Below, piece by piece: positions 46,997 through 54,903 of a stretch of 64,000 bases of DNA. Origin of the DNA: Hydrocarboniphaga effusa AP103 (GTDB lineage Bacteria > Pseudomonadota > Gammaproteobacteria > Nevskiales > Nevskiaceae); the NCBI RefSeq assembly GCF_000271305.1, contig NZ_AKGD01000001.1, positions 2,405,501-2,469,500 on the forward strand. The letters are read 5' to 3'. Every line of letters begins with the position of its first letter. Within the stretch, counting starts at the first letter, position 1. The position numbers and the translations under genes are program-made. The notes below the pieces were generated by a model. It was not told the DNA's origin. It saw only the letters and a list, made by a program, of their open reading frames with translations, and did not search any database.

Positions 46997-48433
46997 ATGC
47001 AAATCCCGCTTCAGTCCAGCAAAACCATCCGATCGTTCGCGGCCGCATTCGGCCTTTTCGTCGCCGGCGCGAGCGCCCAGGCCGATCTCGACACCGCCAC
47101 GCTCGAACGTATCCGCGATGCGGCGATGAGCAGCGATTACGCCTGGCAGCGGCTGGCCGACCTGTCCGACAAGATCGGTCCGCGACTGTCGGGCTCCAGG
47201 GGCGCCGAGGCGGCGGTCGTGCAGGTTTCCCAGGCGATGAGGAACGCCGGGCTCGACGTGCGCCTGCAGCCCGTGAAAGTGCCGCATTGGGTGCGCGGAG
47301 CCGAACAAGCCGAACTCGTCGACTACGCCGGCCGTCCCGAGGGCATCACCCAGCCGCTGCACCTGAGCACGCTTGGCGCCTCGGTGGCGACGCCGGCCAA
47401 GGGCATCGTCGCCGTCGTGCTGTTCGTTCGCAGCCTCGCCGAACTCGAAGGCCGCGCGGCCGAAGTGCCCGGCAAGATCGTGCTGATCAACATGCCGTTC
47501 GATCAGAATCTCGCCGACAACGGCCAGGCTGGAACCGCGTATTCGCAAGCCGGTGAGGCGCGATTCAAAGGCCCGGCCGTCGCAGCCAGGCTCGGTGCCG
47601 CGGCGGTGCTCGTACGCTCGGTCGGCGGGGCCAACTACCGGCTGCCGCACACGGGCAACACGAGCTGGGATGCCGACGGTCCGAAGATTCCGGCCGCGGC
47701 GCTCGCGGCCGAGGACGCGATGCTCATCGAACGCCTGTCCGCGCAAGGCCCGGTGAAGCTGCGCCTGCTGCTGACGCCCAAGACCCTGCCCGACGCCGAC
47801 AGCCACAACGTGCTCGCCGATCTGCGCGGTCGCGAGAAGCCCGACGAGGTCGTGATCGTCTCGGGCCATCTCGACTCCTGGGATCTCGGCACCGGCGCGG
47901 TGGATGACGGCATCGGCGTCGCCTCGTCGATGGGTGCGCTGCAGGTGCTGCAGTCGCTCGGCATCCGCCCGCGTCGCAGTGTGCGCATGGTGGCCTGGAT
48001 GAACGAGGAGAACGGCGGACGCGGTGGAGTCGCGTATCAGGCCGAAGCAAAGCCGCGCATCGAAACGCAGATCGCCGCGATCGAAAGCGACTTCGGGCTC
48101 AGCGGGCCGCTCGGGTTCTCGGGCTCGATCAACGCGACGCAGCTCAAGCGTCTGGAAGCCGTCGGCCGCGTGCTGCGGACCATCGGTGCGGGCGTGATGG
48201 AGACGCGCGCGGGCAACGCGGGCGCCGACATCGCGCCGCTGCAGGCGCTTGGCGTTCCGGGCTTCGCTCCGATCGTCGATGGCCGTCACTACTTCGATCT
48301 GCACCACACCGCGGCCGATACGCTCGACAAGGTCGATCCGCTGGCGCTGCGCCGGCAGACCGCGGTGCTCGCCGTGCTCGCGTATGCGCTGGCCGAAATG
48401 AACGAGCCGCTCGAACGCGTTCCGGCACCGTGA
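46997..48433 (+). CDS. Secreted M28 family aminopeptidase
   Basis: 478 aa. Signal peptide to about residue 27 (GASAQA), an inserted PA-like domain at about 110-220, then the M28 zinc peptidase core: SGHLDSWDLGTGAVDDGIGV (first His and bridging Asp), MNEENGG (catalytic Glu and ligand), ESDFG, and LHHTAADTLDKVD (last His ligand). Related to carboxypeptidase Q-like bacterial peptidases. It follows the esterase gene by 131 bp on the same strand. Confidence 0.92.
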   Translation: MQIPLQSSKTIRSFAAAFGLFVAGASAQADLDTATLERIRDAAMSSDYAWQRLADLSDKIGPRLSGSRGAEAAVVQVSQAMRNAGLDVRLQPVKVPHWVRGAEQAELVDYAGRPEGITQPLHLSTLGASVATPAKGIVAVVLFVRSLAELEGRAAEVPGKIVLINMPFDQNLADNGQAGTAYSQAGEARFKGPAVAARLGAAAVLVRSVGGANYRLPHTGNTSWDADGPKIPAAALAAEDAMLIERLSAQGPVKLRLLLTPKTLPDADSHNVLADLRGREKPDEVVIVSGHLDSWDLGTGAVDDGIGVASSMGALQVLQSLGIRPRRSVRMVAWMNEENGGRGGVAYQAEAKPRIETQIAAIESDFGLSGPLGFSGSINATQLKRLEAVGRVLRTIGAGVMETRAGNAGADIAPLQALGVPGFAPIVDGRHYFDLHHTAADTLDKVDPLALRRQTAVLAVLAYALAEMNEPLERVPAP

Positions 48434-48554
48434 TGTCGCGCTCGAATCGGCACTGAATCGATCGCCCCGGAATCCGGCGCTGGAGTTCAGGCCCGGTTTC
48501 TGGTGCCCGCGTACTCTGGAACCCGCTGATTCGCTCTGCAAGGACGCAGGCATC

Positions 48555-48570
48555 GACGCAAGGAAGCGTC
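48555..48570 (+). promoter_or_regulatory. GGA hairpin in the leader of the Gln-rich secreted protein gene
   Basis: A 5-bp stem GACGC / GCGTC presents the loop AAGGAA about 117 bases before the start codon. With the hairpin over the ribosome-binding site (48670-48684) it makes a two-site arrangement of the kind CsrA/RsmA recognises. The transcription start is unknown, so its presence in the mRNA is assumed. Confidence 0.4.
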
Positions 48571-48669
48571 ATCGGCACCCGCTGCACTCTCATACTCAAA
48601 TCGGCTCCAGGGACTCCCGCTTCATCGTCCGATGAAGCGATACCGATCCGAAGCCCCCGAGGCTTCACG

Positions 48670-48684
48670 CGACAAGGAGTGTCG
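48670..48684 (+). promoter_or_regulatory. Ribosome-binding site presented in a hairpin loop, candidate CsrA target
   Basis: CGACA / TGTCG form a 5-bp stem with loop AGGAG, which is the Shine-Dalgarno of the gene starting at 48687. ACAAGGAGTGT closely resembles the CsrA consensus ACARGGAUGU with one extra base. csrA itself lies 2.3 kb away. Confidence 0.5.
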
Positions 48685-48686
48685 TC

Positions 48687-49109
48687 ATGAAGAAGATCCA
48701 ATTGCTGTGCGGTTCCACCGTAATCGTTGCCGCGGCGTTCGCGGCTCCCGTGCTGGCCCAGAGCGACTCCGGATACCGCGGTCCTCAACCGGTGCCGAAT
48801 GCCCCCACGCCGCAGGTCCGTGTCATCGACAAGGAGCAGGCTGAGCGGGAACAGCAGCAGCGCATGCAGATGCAGCGCGCGCCTCAGAGTTCCCAGGCCC
48901 AGCCTCAGGCCATGAAGCCGCAACCGTCGCGGCAGGTCTATGGCCTGGCATTCAATTCGGAAAATCGCGGTTCGGGACCGGACAAGACCAAGTTCAACAT
49001 CGTCAACGAAGATGAGGCCCGTCGGCAGCAGGGCCGCCTCAACCAGGGCGGTGGCGACCAGGGAAGCGATGGCACCGGCGGCAGCGACAGTTCGGGTGGC
49101 GGACGCTGA
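48687..49109 (+). CDS. Small secreted Gln/Gly-rich protein, unknown function
   Basis: 140 aa. Signal peptide (to VLA-Q, about residue 24), then a low-complexity region rich in Gln, Met and Pro (EREQQQRMQMQRAPQSSQAQ), a short conserved-looking stretch (RQVYGLAFNSENRGSGPDKTKFNIVNEDEA) and a Gly/Ser/Asp-rich tail. No cysteines after the signal. No family is recognised. AAGGAG precedes the ATG, and a perfect terminator follows, so it is very likely expressed. Confidence 0.75.
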   Translation: MKKIQLLCGSTVIVAAAFAAPVLAQSDSGYRGPQPVPNAPTPQVRVIDKEQAEREQQQRMQMQRAPQSSQAQPQAMKPQPSRQVYGLAFNSENRGSGPDKTKFNIVNEDEARRQQGRLNQGGGDQGSDGTGGSDSSGGGR

Positions 49110-49126
49110 TTCGCGTACCCGACAGT

Positions 49127-49163
49127 GCATGAAAAGGCCTGCTTCGAGCAGGCCTTTTCATGC
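49127..49163. terminator. Strong bidirectional terminator
   Basis: A 17-bp perfect stem (GCATGAAAAGGCCTGCT and its complement) with a TCG loop between two converging genes; AAAA on the 5' side and TTTT on the 3' side serve both strands. Confidence 0.92.
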
Positions 49164-49169
49164 GCGTGA

Positions 49170-50702
49170 TCAGACGGTCGAGCGGTGCTTCACGATCACG
49201 CAATCCGCGTCGCCGACCTTTTGCAGCTGCCGTCGAAAGTCGAACGTGAAGCCCGGCCACAGCGCGGTGATCTTGCCGCTCTTGTGCTTGTACCAGCTGT
49301 TGCAGCCGGTCGACCAGGTCGAGGTCGCGAGCCGTTGCTGCAGCTTGCGATTGAACTCGTCGTGCACGTCGGCGCGAATTTCGAGCGACTGCGGGCCACC
49401 GGCGAGCAGCTTGCCGATCAGCCGGCGTATCAACGCGACCTGGCTTTCGATGATGTAGACCATCGAGGTGTGGCCGACGCCGGTGTTGGGGCCGACGATC
49501 ATGAACAGGTTCGGGAAGTTCTTCACGAGCGTGCCGAGAAAGGCTTCTTCGCCGTTGACCCATTCCTGCGCGAGGCTGCGGCCGGCGCGACCGCGCACGA
49601 CCTGGCCGATCGGATTTTCGGTGGCGTAGAAGCCGGTGCCGAAGATCAGGCAATCGACTTCGCGAACCTGGCCGTCGGCGGTGACGACCGCGTTCTCGCG
49701 AATCTCGCGGATCGGCGTCGTCACGAGCTCGACGTTGCTGCGGCCGATCGCCGGATACCAGTCGTTCGAAATCAGGATGCGCCGGCAGCCGATCAGGTAA
49801 TCGGGCGTGACCTTGGCCTTGAGCGTCGGGCTCTTCACCTGCTTGGCGATATGGCGTTCGGCGATCTTCTGGAACAGCTTCATGAAGGCCGGTTGCAGCA
49901 CCAGGCCGAACACGCGCGCCTCGTGGCCCCAATAGATCATCTGCCGATAGAGCCTGCGCCACAGCGGCCAGCTCGCGAAGCGCCGTTTCTCGCCGTCGGA
50001 ATACGGCCGGTCCGGACGCGGAATGATCCAGTTCGGCGAACGTTGATAGACGTCCAGATGACCGACCTTGGCCGCGATCTCGGGCACGAACTGGATCGCC
50101 GAGGCGCCGGTGCCGATCACCGCGACGCGCTTGCCGGCGAGGTCATAGCCGTGATCCCAAGCCGAGGAATGGAAGGTCTTGCCCTTGAAGCGCTCTACGC
50201 CCGGAATCTCCGGCAGCTTGGGCTCGGCGAGCCCACCGTTGGCGAGCACCAGCGCGCGCGCCGTGAGCGTCTGCAGGCCGAGCGCGGACTTGATGCGCAC
50301 CGACCAGATTTGCTGCACCTCGTCGTAATCCGCGCCGATGAAATTCGTGTTGAAGCGGATCGAGGGCAGCAGCTCGTAGCGTTCGGCGACCGAGCGCAGG
50401 TAGGCGTGGAGCTCCGGCTGCGTCGGGTAGATGCGCGACCAGTCGCTCTTGGGCGCGAACGACAGCGAGTACAGGTGGCTCGGCACGTCGCAGGCCGCGC
50501 CCGGATAGCGGTTGTCGCGCCAGGTGCCGCCGACACTGTCGCCGCGCTCGATCAGTACGAAATCGCGAACGCCGTCTTCGCGCAGCTTGATCGCCATGCA
50601 CAGGCCACCAAAGCCGGTGCCGACGACGATGACCTGATGATCCGGTTTGATGCTGCCGCTACCGCCGGCCAGACCGGCGGCGAGGTTCTGGTTGATGCCC
50701 AT
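49170..50702 (-). CDS. Flavin-containing Baeyer-Villiger-type monooxygenase
   Basis: 510-aa FAD/NADPH oxygenase. FAD motif GTGFGGLCMAIKL near residue 29; the Baeyer-Villiger fingerprint FxGxxxHxxxW is present as FKGKTFHSSAW; NADPH Rossmann motif IGTGASAIQ follows. Such enzymes convert ketones to esters or lactones, often in steroid or terpenoid breakdown. The ATG at 50702 has GGAGGAG upstream. Two palindromic operators lie just before the gene, so it is probably induced by its substrate through a regulator not present in this window. Confidence 0.9.
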   Translation of the reverse strand: MGINQNLAAGLAGGSGSIKPDHQVIVVGTGFGGLCMAIKLREDGVRDFVLIERGDSVGGTWRDNRYPGAACDVPSHLYSLSFAPKSDWSRIYPTQPELHAYLRSVAERYELLPSIRFNTNFIGADYDEVQQIWSVRIKSALGLQTLTARALVLANGGLAEPKLPEIPGVERFKGKTFHSSAWDHGYDLAGKRVAVIGTGASAIQFVPEIAAKVGHLDVYQRSPNWIIPRPDRPYSDGEKRRFASWPLWRRLYRQMIYWGHEARVFGLVLQPAFMKLFQKIAERHIAKQVKSPTLKAKVTPDYLIGCRRILISNDWYPAIGRSNVELVTTPIREIRENAVVTADGQVREVDCLIFGTGFYATENPIGQVVRGRAGRSLAQEWVNGEEAFLGTLVKNFPNLFMIVGPNTGVGHTSMVYIIESQVALIRRLIGKLLAGGPQSLEIRADVHDEFNRKLQQRLATSTWSTGCNSWYKHKSGKITALWPGFTFDFRRQLQKVGDADCVIVKHRSTV

Positions 50703-50741
50703 GCGCTGCGCTCTCCTCCGGACCAAGCCGGACGCTTAAAC

Positions 50742-50786
50742 TGACAACGTTCGATGTCAAGTTAAGAATGACATCGATGAATGTCA
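50742..50786. promoter_or_regulatory. Two tandem 18-bp palindromic operators upstream of the monooxygenase gene
   Basis: TGACA-N8-TGTCA occurs at 50742-50759 and 50769-50786, 27 bp apart start to start. On the minus strand each contains TTGACA, a perfect -35 hexamer, so a bound repressor would cover the promoter. The symmetry and size are typical of TetR-type operators; no gene for a regulator adjoins. Confidence 0.6.
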
Positions 50787-50945
50787 AGATTCCAGCGCCC
50801 ATGTCTGCGGGCGGAAAAGCCTACGCGGGAGCGTCGCGACCAGAATGGGCGAATGCCCGGCCCGCGACAGATGCTTCGATACGATCGAGGCACCGGCGCG
50901 AGCCGGCGGCCTCGTCCCACTCAGCCGGAGCAGCCGGCAGCGCGA

Positions 50946-51173
50946 TCAGGCGCTGCGACGATCCTTGCCGTCCTGGGGCTGGCCCACGGCTTGGCCGCCC
51001 TGCTGGCCTTCGCCGGCCTTGCCGCGCGTAAGCAGCTCTTCGCGATGCACCGGCACGCCCGTGGGTGCCCGAATGCCGATACGAACCTGATTCCCTTTCA
51101 AACCCAAAACCGCGACTTCGATGTCTTGGCCGATCAGAATGCTTTCTCCGACCCGCCTTGTCAGTATCAACAT
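50946..51173 (-). CDS. csrA: Carbon storage regulator CsrA
   Basis: 75-aa RNA-binding translational regulator. [34 protein letters not shown] and VPVHREEL are the family core; the RNA-contacting Leu4 and Arg44-region residues are present. Residues 55-75 form a Gly/Gln-rich extension beyond the usual 61-65 residues. GGGGAAAG lies 3 bases before the ATG. Its own leader contains two GGA hairpins, suggesting autoregulation. Confidence 0.95.
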   Translation of the reverse strand: MLILTRRVGESILIGQDIEVAVLGLKGNQVRIGIRAPTGVPVHREELLTRGKAGEGQQGGQAVGQPQDGKDRRSA

Positions 51174-51179
51174 TGCTTT

Positions 51180-51245
51180 CCCCGCTACCTCGTCGTACGC
51201 GCGGCTCGTCCTGAGCGAGCCGCTTCGGCTGTCCCCGAGCCGAAG
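51180..51245 (-). promoter_or_regulatory. csrA leader with two GGA-loop hairpins and GGA in the ribosome-binding site
   Basis: Read on the minus strand, stem GCGGCTCG/CGAGCCGC (51201-51223) presents loop CTCAGGA, and stem CTTCGGCT/AGCCGAAG (51223-51245) presents loop CGGGGAC. A third GGA lies in the Shine-Dalgarno GGGGA at 51180-51184. E. coli csrA is repressed by its own product through several such sites, one over the Shine-Dalgarno. Confidence 0.5.
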
Positions 51246-51404
51246 CCGACCGAGCCGGCAGTATGTCAGCTTAACGGCTGTTCAGGGACGAAGGCTGTTT
51301 CGGATTGTTGCGGGCTCATTTCCTAACGCCGGCCCGTGGGCGCAGAATGCGCGCCCTTTTTCCCAGACATCCGGCGGACGGGCGTTTCGGTCCGCGAGGG
51401 CGAC

Positions 51405-52379
51405 ATGAGCGGCAGTGGCGGCAAGGGCTCCGCACCGGCGACGGTGGGCCCGGCGGTGAATCCGAGGCTGGACCGGCGCGGCTTGCTGGCGACCGGCCTG
51501 TCCTTCCTGAGCTGGGGCCTGCTGCCCCTTTACCTGAAACTGCTGGCCAGCGTGCCGGTGTTCCAGGTCATGGGGCATCGCGTCATCTGGGCCTGCGTAT
51601 TCGTGTTCGCCTGGCTCGGCCTTCGCGGGCAGCTCGGCGCGGCGGGCCGGGTGTTCCGGCAACCCCAGGCGCTGTCGAAGCTGCTGCTGACGGCGGGCCT
51701 GATCAGCGTCAATTGGGCGGTCTACGTCTGGGCGGTTGCCGATGGCCACGTCGTCGATGCGAGCCTCGGCTACTTCATCAATCCGCTGGTGTCGGTGATG
51801 CTCGGCGTGTTTCTGTTGTCCGAGAAGCTCAATCGCTGGCAGTGGGTGGCGGTTTCCGTCGCGGCCGTGGGCGTGATCTGGCTGACCGTGCAACTCGGCC
51901 ATCCGCCCTGGGCCGCGCTCGCGCTCGCGATTTCGTTCGGGCTCTACGGTTTCGTGCGCAAGACCGTGGCCGGTGTCGATTCGGTGGCGGCGCTGGCGAT
52001 CGAGACGGTGCTGATCCTGCCGTTCGCGCTGGCCTGGATCGGCTTCGAAGCCTGGCGCGGCCAGGGCGCGTTCGGGCATCAGGGGCCGGCCATGGATGCC
52101 CTGCTCGTGCTCAGCGGACTGGTGACCGCAGTGCCCCTGGTGTTGTTCGCCTACGGCGTGAGGCGCATTCCGCTCAGTACGGTCGGCCTGATGCAGTACG
52201 CCGCTCCGACCTTGCAGCTGATCACGGCGGTGCTGCTGTTCGGCGAGCCGTTCACGCACGTGCAGCTGATCGGCTTCGCCTGCATCTGGGCGGCGCTGGT
52301 GATCTACGCGATCGACGGCTTCGTGCGCGGGCGCGCGCCGAAGCCGGCGGCCAGCGTGCAGGCGGCCGAGGCGGCCTGA
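51405..52379 (+). CDS. rarD: EamA-family transporter RarD
   Basis: 324 aa with ten predicted transmembrane helices in two EamA repeats. The N-terminal FLSWGLLPLYLKLLASVPVFQVMGHRVIWA and central ISVNWAVYVWAVADGHVVDASLGYFINPL are characteristic of RarD (chloramphenicol-sensitivity protein family). The substrate is unknown. GAGGG precedes the ATG at 51405; a longer frame is not supported. Divergent from csrA and convergent with the ligase gene. Confidence 0.92.
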   Translation: MSGSGGKGSAPATVGPAVNPRLDRRGLLATGLSFLSWGLLPLYLKLLASVPVFQVMGHRVIWACVFVFAWLGLRGQLGAAGRVFRQPQALSKLLLTAGLISVNWAVYVWAVADGHVVDASLGYFINPLVSVMLGVFLLSEKLNRWQWVAVSVAAVGVIWLTVQLGHPPWAALALAISFGLYGFVRKTVAGVDSVAALAIETVLILPFALAWIGFEAWRGQGAFGHQGPAMDALLVLSGLVTAVPLVLFAYGVRRIPLSTVGLMQYAAPTLQLITAVLLFGEPFTHVQLIGFACIWAALVIYAIDGFVRGRAPKPAASVQAAEAA

Positions 52380-52385
52380 GTTTCG

Positions 52386-52436
52386 GCTCAAGCAGCTGCT
52401 CGCCACGCTCAGCGCGTCGCGAGCAGCTGCTTGAGC
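52386..52436. terminator. Long hairpin overlapping the 3' end of the ligase gene
   Basis: An 18-bp perfect inverted repeat (52386-52403 and 52419-52436) with a 15-nt loop sits between convergent rarD and ligase. The right arm codes for the last residues of the ligase (LKQLL). No T tract. It should block both transcripts. Confidence 0.65.
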
Positions 52437-54151
52437 GTCGCCAGCGTATCGGCCTCGCGTGCCGGCTTGTCGCGTCGCCAGCGTGCGATGCGCGGAAACC
52501 GCAGCGCCACGCCGGCCTTGTGGCGCCGGCTTTCCTGGATGTTCTCGAACGCGATCTCGAACACCTGCACGGGCTCGACGCTGCGCACCGGCCCGAACTT
52601 CTCGATCGTGTGCGAGCGGATCCAGCGATCCATGCTCGCGAGTTCCTCGTCGGTGAGCCCCGAGTAGGCCTTGGCGACCGGCACCAGCGCGTCGCCGTCC
52701 CAGACCGCGAGCGTGTAGTCGCTGTAGAGGTTGCTGCGCCGGCCGTGGCCGGCCTGGGCGTAGATCAGCACGCAGTCGATCGTCAGCGCCCCGAGCTTCC
52801 ACTTCCACCAGAGCCCGGTCTTGCGGCCTGGCGTGTACGGCGAATCGAGCCGCTTGAGCATGAGCCCTTCGACGCCGCGCTCGCGTGCCTGCTCGCGCTG
52901 CCGTTTCAGGTCATCCCAATCGCTCGCGTCGACGCGCGGCGAAACCAGCAGGCCGAACTCGGTGCAGACGGTTTCGAGCTGGGCGCGGCGTTCGGACAGC
53001 GGGCGGCCGCGCCAGTCCTCGGCGCGCCATTCGAGCAGGTCGTAGGGCAGGAAGGTCACCGGCGCATCGGCGAGGCTTTTCCTGCCCGGGTTCTTGCGCC
53101 CGATGCGCGTCTGCAGCGCCGAGAACGGCATCACCGCGCCTTCGCGCCAGGCCAGCAATTCGCCGTCGAGCACGCTGCCGTCGGGCAGGCGCTCGGCCAT
53201 CGCCTCCACTTCGGGGAAGCGGCCGTTGAGCAGGTCTTCGCCGCGCGACCACAGCCAGGTCTGGCCAGCGCGGCGGATCAGCTGGCCGCGGATGCCATCC
53301 CATTTCCATTCGGCGAGATAGCCGGCGAGCTCGCCGACCGCCTCGGGCGTCGCCTCGTCGATCGGATGCGCGAGGCAGAAAGGGTAGGGCTGCGAGGGCA
53401 GGGCCTCGGCGCGGCCGGCCTGCAGCAGGCTCGCGTAGGACTCGGCGCTCGGCTGCCAATTGCCCATGAGCCGATGCTGCATGACCGCGGTATCGAGCCC
53501 CGCATGCGCGGCGAGCGCGCGAGCGGCCAGGCCGGACGAAACCCCGACGCGCAGCGAGCCGGTCAGCAGCTTGGTGAACAGGAAGCACTGGGCGAACGGC
53601 AGGCGTCGCCACCAGGCGAAGACGGTTTCGCGCTGTGTGGATTCATCTGCAGTTGAGAGATTTTGGAGCAGTTCGACACATTCGTGCAGCGCGGGCGTTG
53701 CTGGCTCGTCCTCTCTCCCGCTGGCGGGAGAGAGTCCCTCGCGCAGCGAGGGGAGAGAGGGTTCATTCGGAGAATGAGCAGCCCTTTCGGGCTTTCCCTC
53801 TCCCGGCGCTTCGCGCCACCCTCTCCCGCCAGCGGGAGAGGGGATAAGCGGGTCATCGCGCTCCCCACCAAACCGCGTATCGATCAGCAGCGCCACCGTC
53901 TCCGCCAGATCGCCCACGTGCGCGTAACCCTCCTCGACCAGCGCCGGCGAGAGCTGCGTGAGCTCGGTGATCCAGTCGCGCAGCCGGGTCGGTGCGATGA
54001 GCCGCTTGAGCCGTCCGCCCTGCAGGAAGAACAAACCCCAGGCCGCGTCTTCGGCCGGCGCCGATTCGAAATAGCGCCGCATCGCCGCGACCTTGGCGGA
54101 GGTCGAGGTCGTCGCATCGAGTTCGGCGTACAGACGGGCGAAGCGCTCCAT
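52409..54151 (-). CDS. ATP-dependent DNA ligase with an in-frame repeat insertion
   Basis: 580 aa. N-terminal DNA-binding domain (about 1-270), adenylation domain with Lys283 in motif I (EWKWDGIRGQL), motif III (MPFSALQTRIG), motif IV (EGLMLKRL), motif V (WWKWKLGALTIDCVLIYAQ) and OB-fold C-terminus. It belongs to the stand-alone bacterial ligases related to LigC/'cisplatin damage response' enzymes. Residues about 101-149 are encoded by a palindromic repeat element (53709-53852) and are Pro/Ser/Gly/Glu-rich, clearly an insertion between two helices. The ATG at 54151 begins the conserved MERFARLYAELD. Confidence 0.9.
   Translation of the reverse strand: MERFARLYAELDATTSTSAKVAAMRRYFESAPAEDAAWGLFFLQGGRLKRLIAPTRLRDWITELTQLSPALVEEGYAHVGDLAETVALLIDTRFGGERDDPLIPSPAGGRGWREAPGEGKPERAAHSPNEPSLPSLREGLSPASGREDEPATPALHECVELLQNLSTADESTQRETVFAWWRRLPFAQCFLFTKLLTGSLRVGVSSGLAARALAAHAGLDTAVMQHRLMGNWQPSAESYASLLQAGRAEALPSQPYPFCLAHPIDEATPEAVGELAGYLAEWKWDGIRGQLIRRAGQTWLWSRGEDLLNGRFPEVEAMAERLPDGSVLDGELLAWREGAVMPFSALQTRIGRKNPGRKSLADAPVTFLPYDLLEWRAEDWRGRPLSERRAQLETVCTEFGLLVSPRVDASDWDDLKRQREQARERGVEGLMLKRLDSPYTPGRKTGLWWKWKLGALTIDCVLIYAQAGHGRRSNLYSDYTLAVWDGDALVPVAKAYSGLTDEELASMDRWIRSHTIEKFGPVRSVEPVQVFEIAFENIQESRRHKAGVALRFPRIARWRRDKPAREADTLATLKQLLATR
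53709..53852. repeat. Palindromic repeat element inserted in frame within the DNA ligase gene
   Basis: It contains nested inverted arms CTCTCTCCCGC/GCGGGAGAGAG, CCCTCGC/GCGAGGG and CCCTCTCCCGCC/GGCGGGAGAGGG. The left half is nearly identical to the reverse complement of 7880-7935. It adds about 49 codons without a stop or frameshift. Confidence 0.85.
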
Positions 54152-54309
54152 TCCGTGGGCGGTCCTGCGTGGCGGTCGTGCGCCGAGTATCGCCAAGCCG
54201 CTTGAACCGCAGGCGCAAGCTCGCGGTCGTTGATGGACGATCGGCCGCTGTGATAACTGCTACGGCGCTGCCGCGGCGCAGCCGGTTCTTCGCCTCCGAT
54301 TTCCCACCG

Positions 54310-54867
54310 ATGCCGAACGACGACGCCCTCGACGATCTGATCGCCACCGAACCCGAGCGCCGCCGCGCCCGCGATCTGCTGCCGGTGTTCTATCCGCAGG
54401 TGCGGGCGATGGCGCGCCGCGAGCGGCGCCGCTGGGACGGCGGCGCCGAAACCCTGCAGACCACCGCGCTCGTCAACGAGGCCTTCCTCAAGCTGCGGCA
54501 TCAGCCCGAGTTCGCGAGCGAAGGGCATTTTTTGCGTTCGGCCGCGATCGCGATCCGCCACGCGCTGATCTCCTATGCGCGCGAGCGCCAGGCCGAGAAG
54601 CGCAATCACGGCCGCGCCGCGTTGCCGCTCGAAGCGGCCAGCGAAGTCGCCGACGAAGATGCCGGCGAGCGCCTGCTGCTCGAGGTCGGCGAGGCCTTGC
54701 AGCGCCTCGCCGGGCTGAGCCCCCGGCTCGCGCAGGTCGTCGAATGCCGCTTCTACGCCGGCTACAACGATGAGGAAACCGCGCTCGCGCTCGGCCTGAC
54801 CGCACGCACCGTGCGGCGCGATTGGGTCAAGGCGCGGGCCTGGTTGCAGCAGGCGCTCGGCGAATGA
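54310..54867 (+). CDS. ECF sigma factor (Sigma70_ECF/TIGR02999 type, kinase-associated group)
   Basis: 185 aa. Region 2 (about 18-90: LLPVFYPQVRAMARRERRRW, ETLQTTALVNEAFLKL, AIRHALISYARERQAEKR) and region 4 (about 130-182: LAQVVECRFYAGYNDEETALALGLTARTVRRDWVKARAWL). Where ordinary ECF factors have acidic residues at the beta-prime contact (DAEDLVQ-type), this protein has ETLQTT (T48, T51, T52). ECF43-type factors such as EcfP share this lack and are activated by threonine phosphorylation from a Ser/Thr kinase. The kinase gene at 60831 on the other strand is the natural partner. No anti-sigma gene is near. The ATG at 54310 has a poor ribosome-binding site. Confidence 0.87.
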   Translation: MPNDDALDDLIATEPERRRARDLLPVFYPQVRAMARRERRRWDGGAETLQTTALVNEAFLKLRHQPEFASEGHFLRSAAIAIRHALISYARERQAEKRNHGRAALPLEAASEVADEDAGERLLLEVGEALQRLAGLSPRLAQVVECRFYAGYNDEETALALGLTARTVRRDWVKARAWLQQALGE

Positions 54868-54903
54868 GCACCTGCAACGGCTTCGGCTTTTTCCGGACGG
54901 GCT

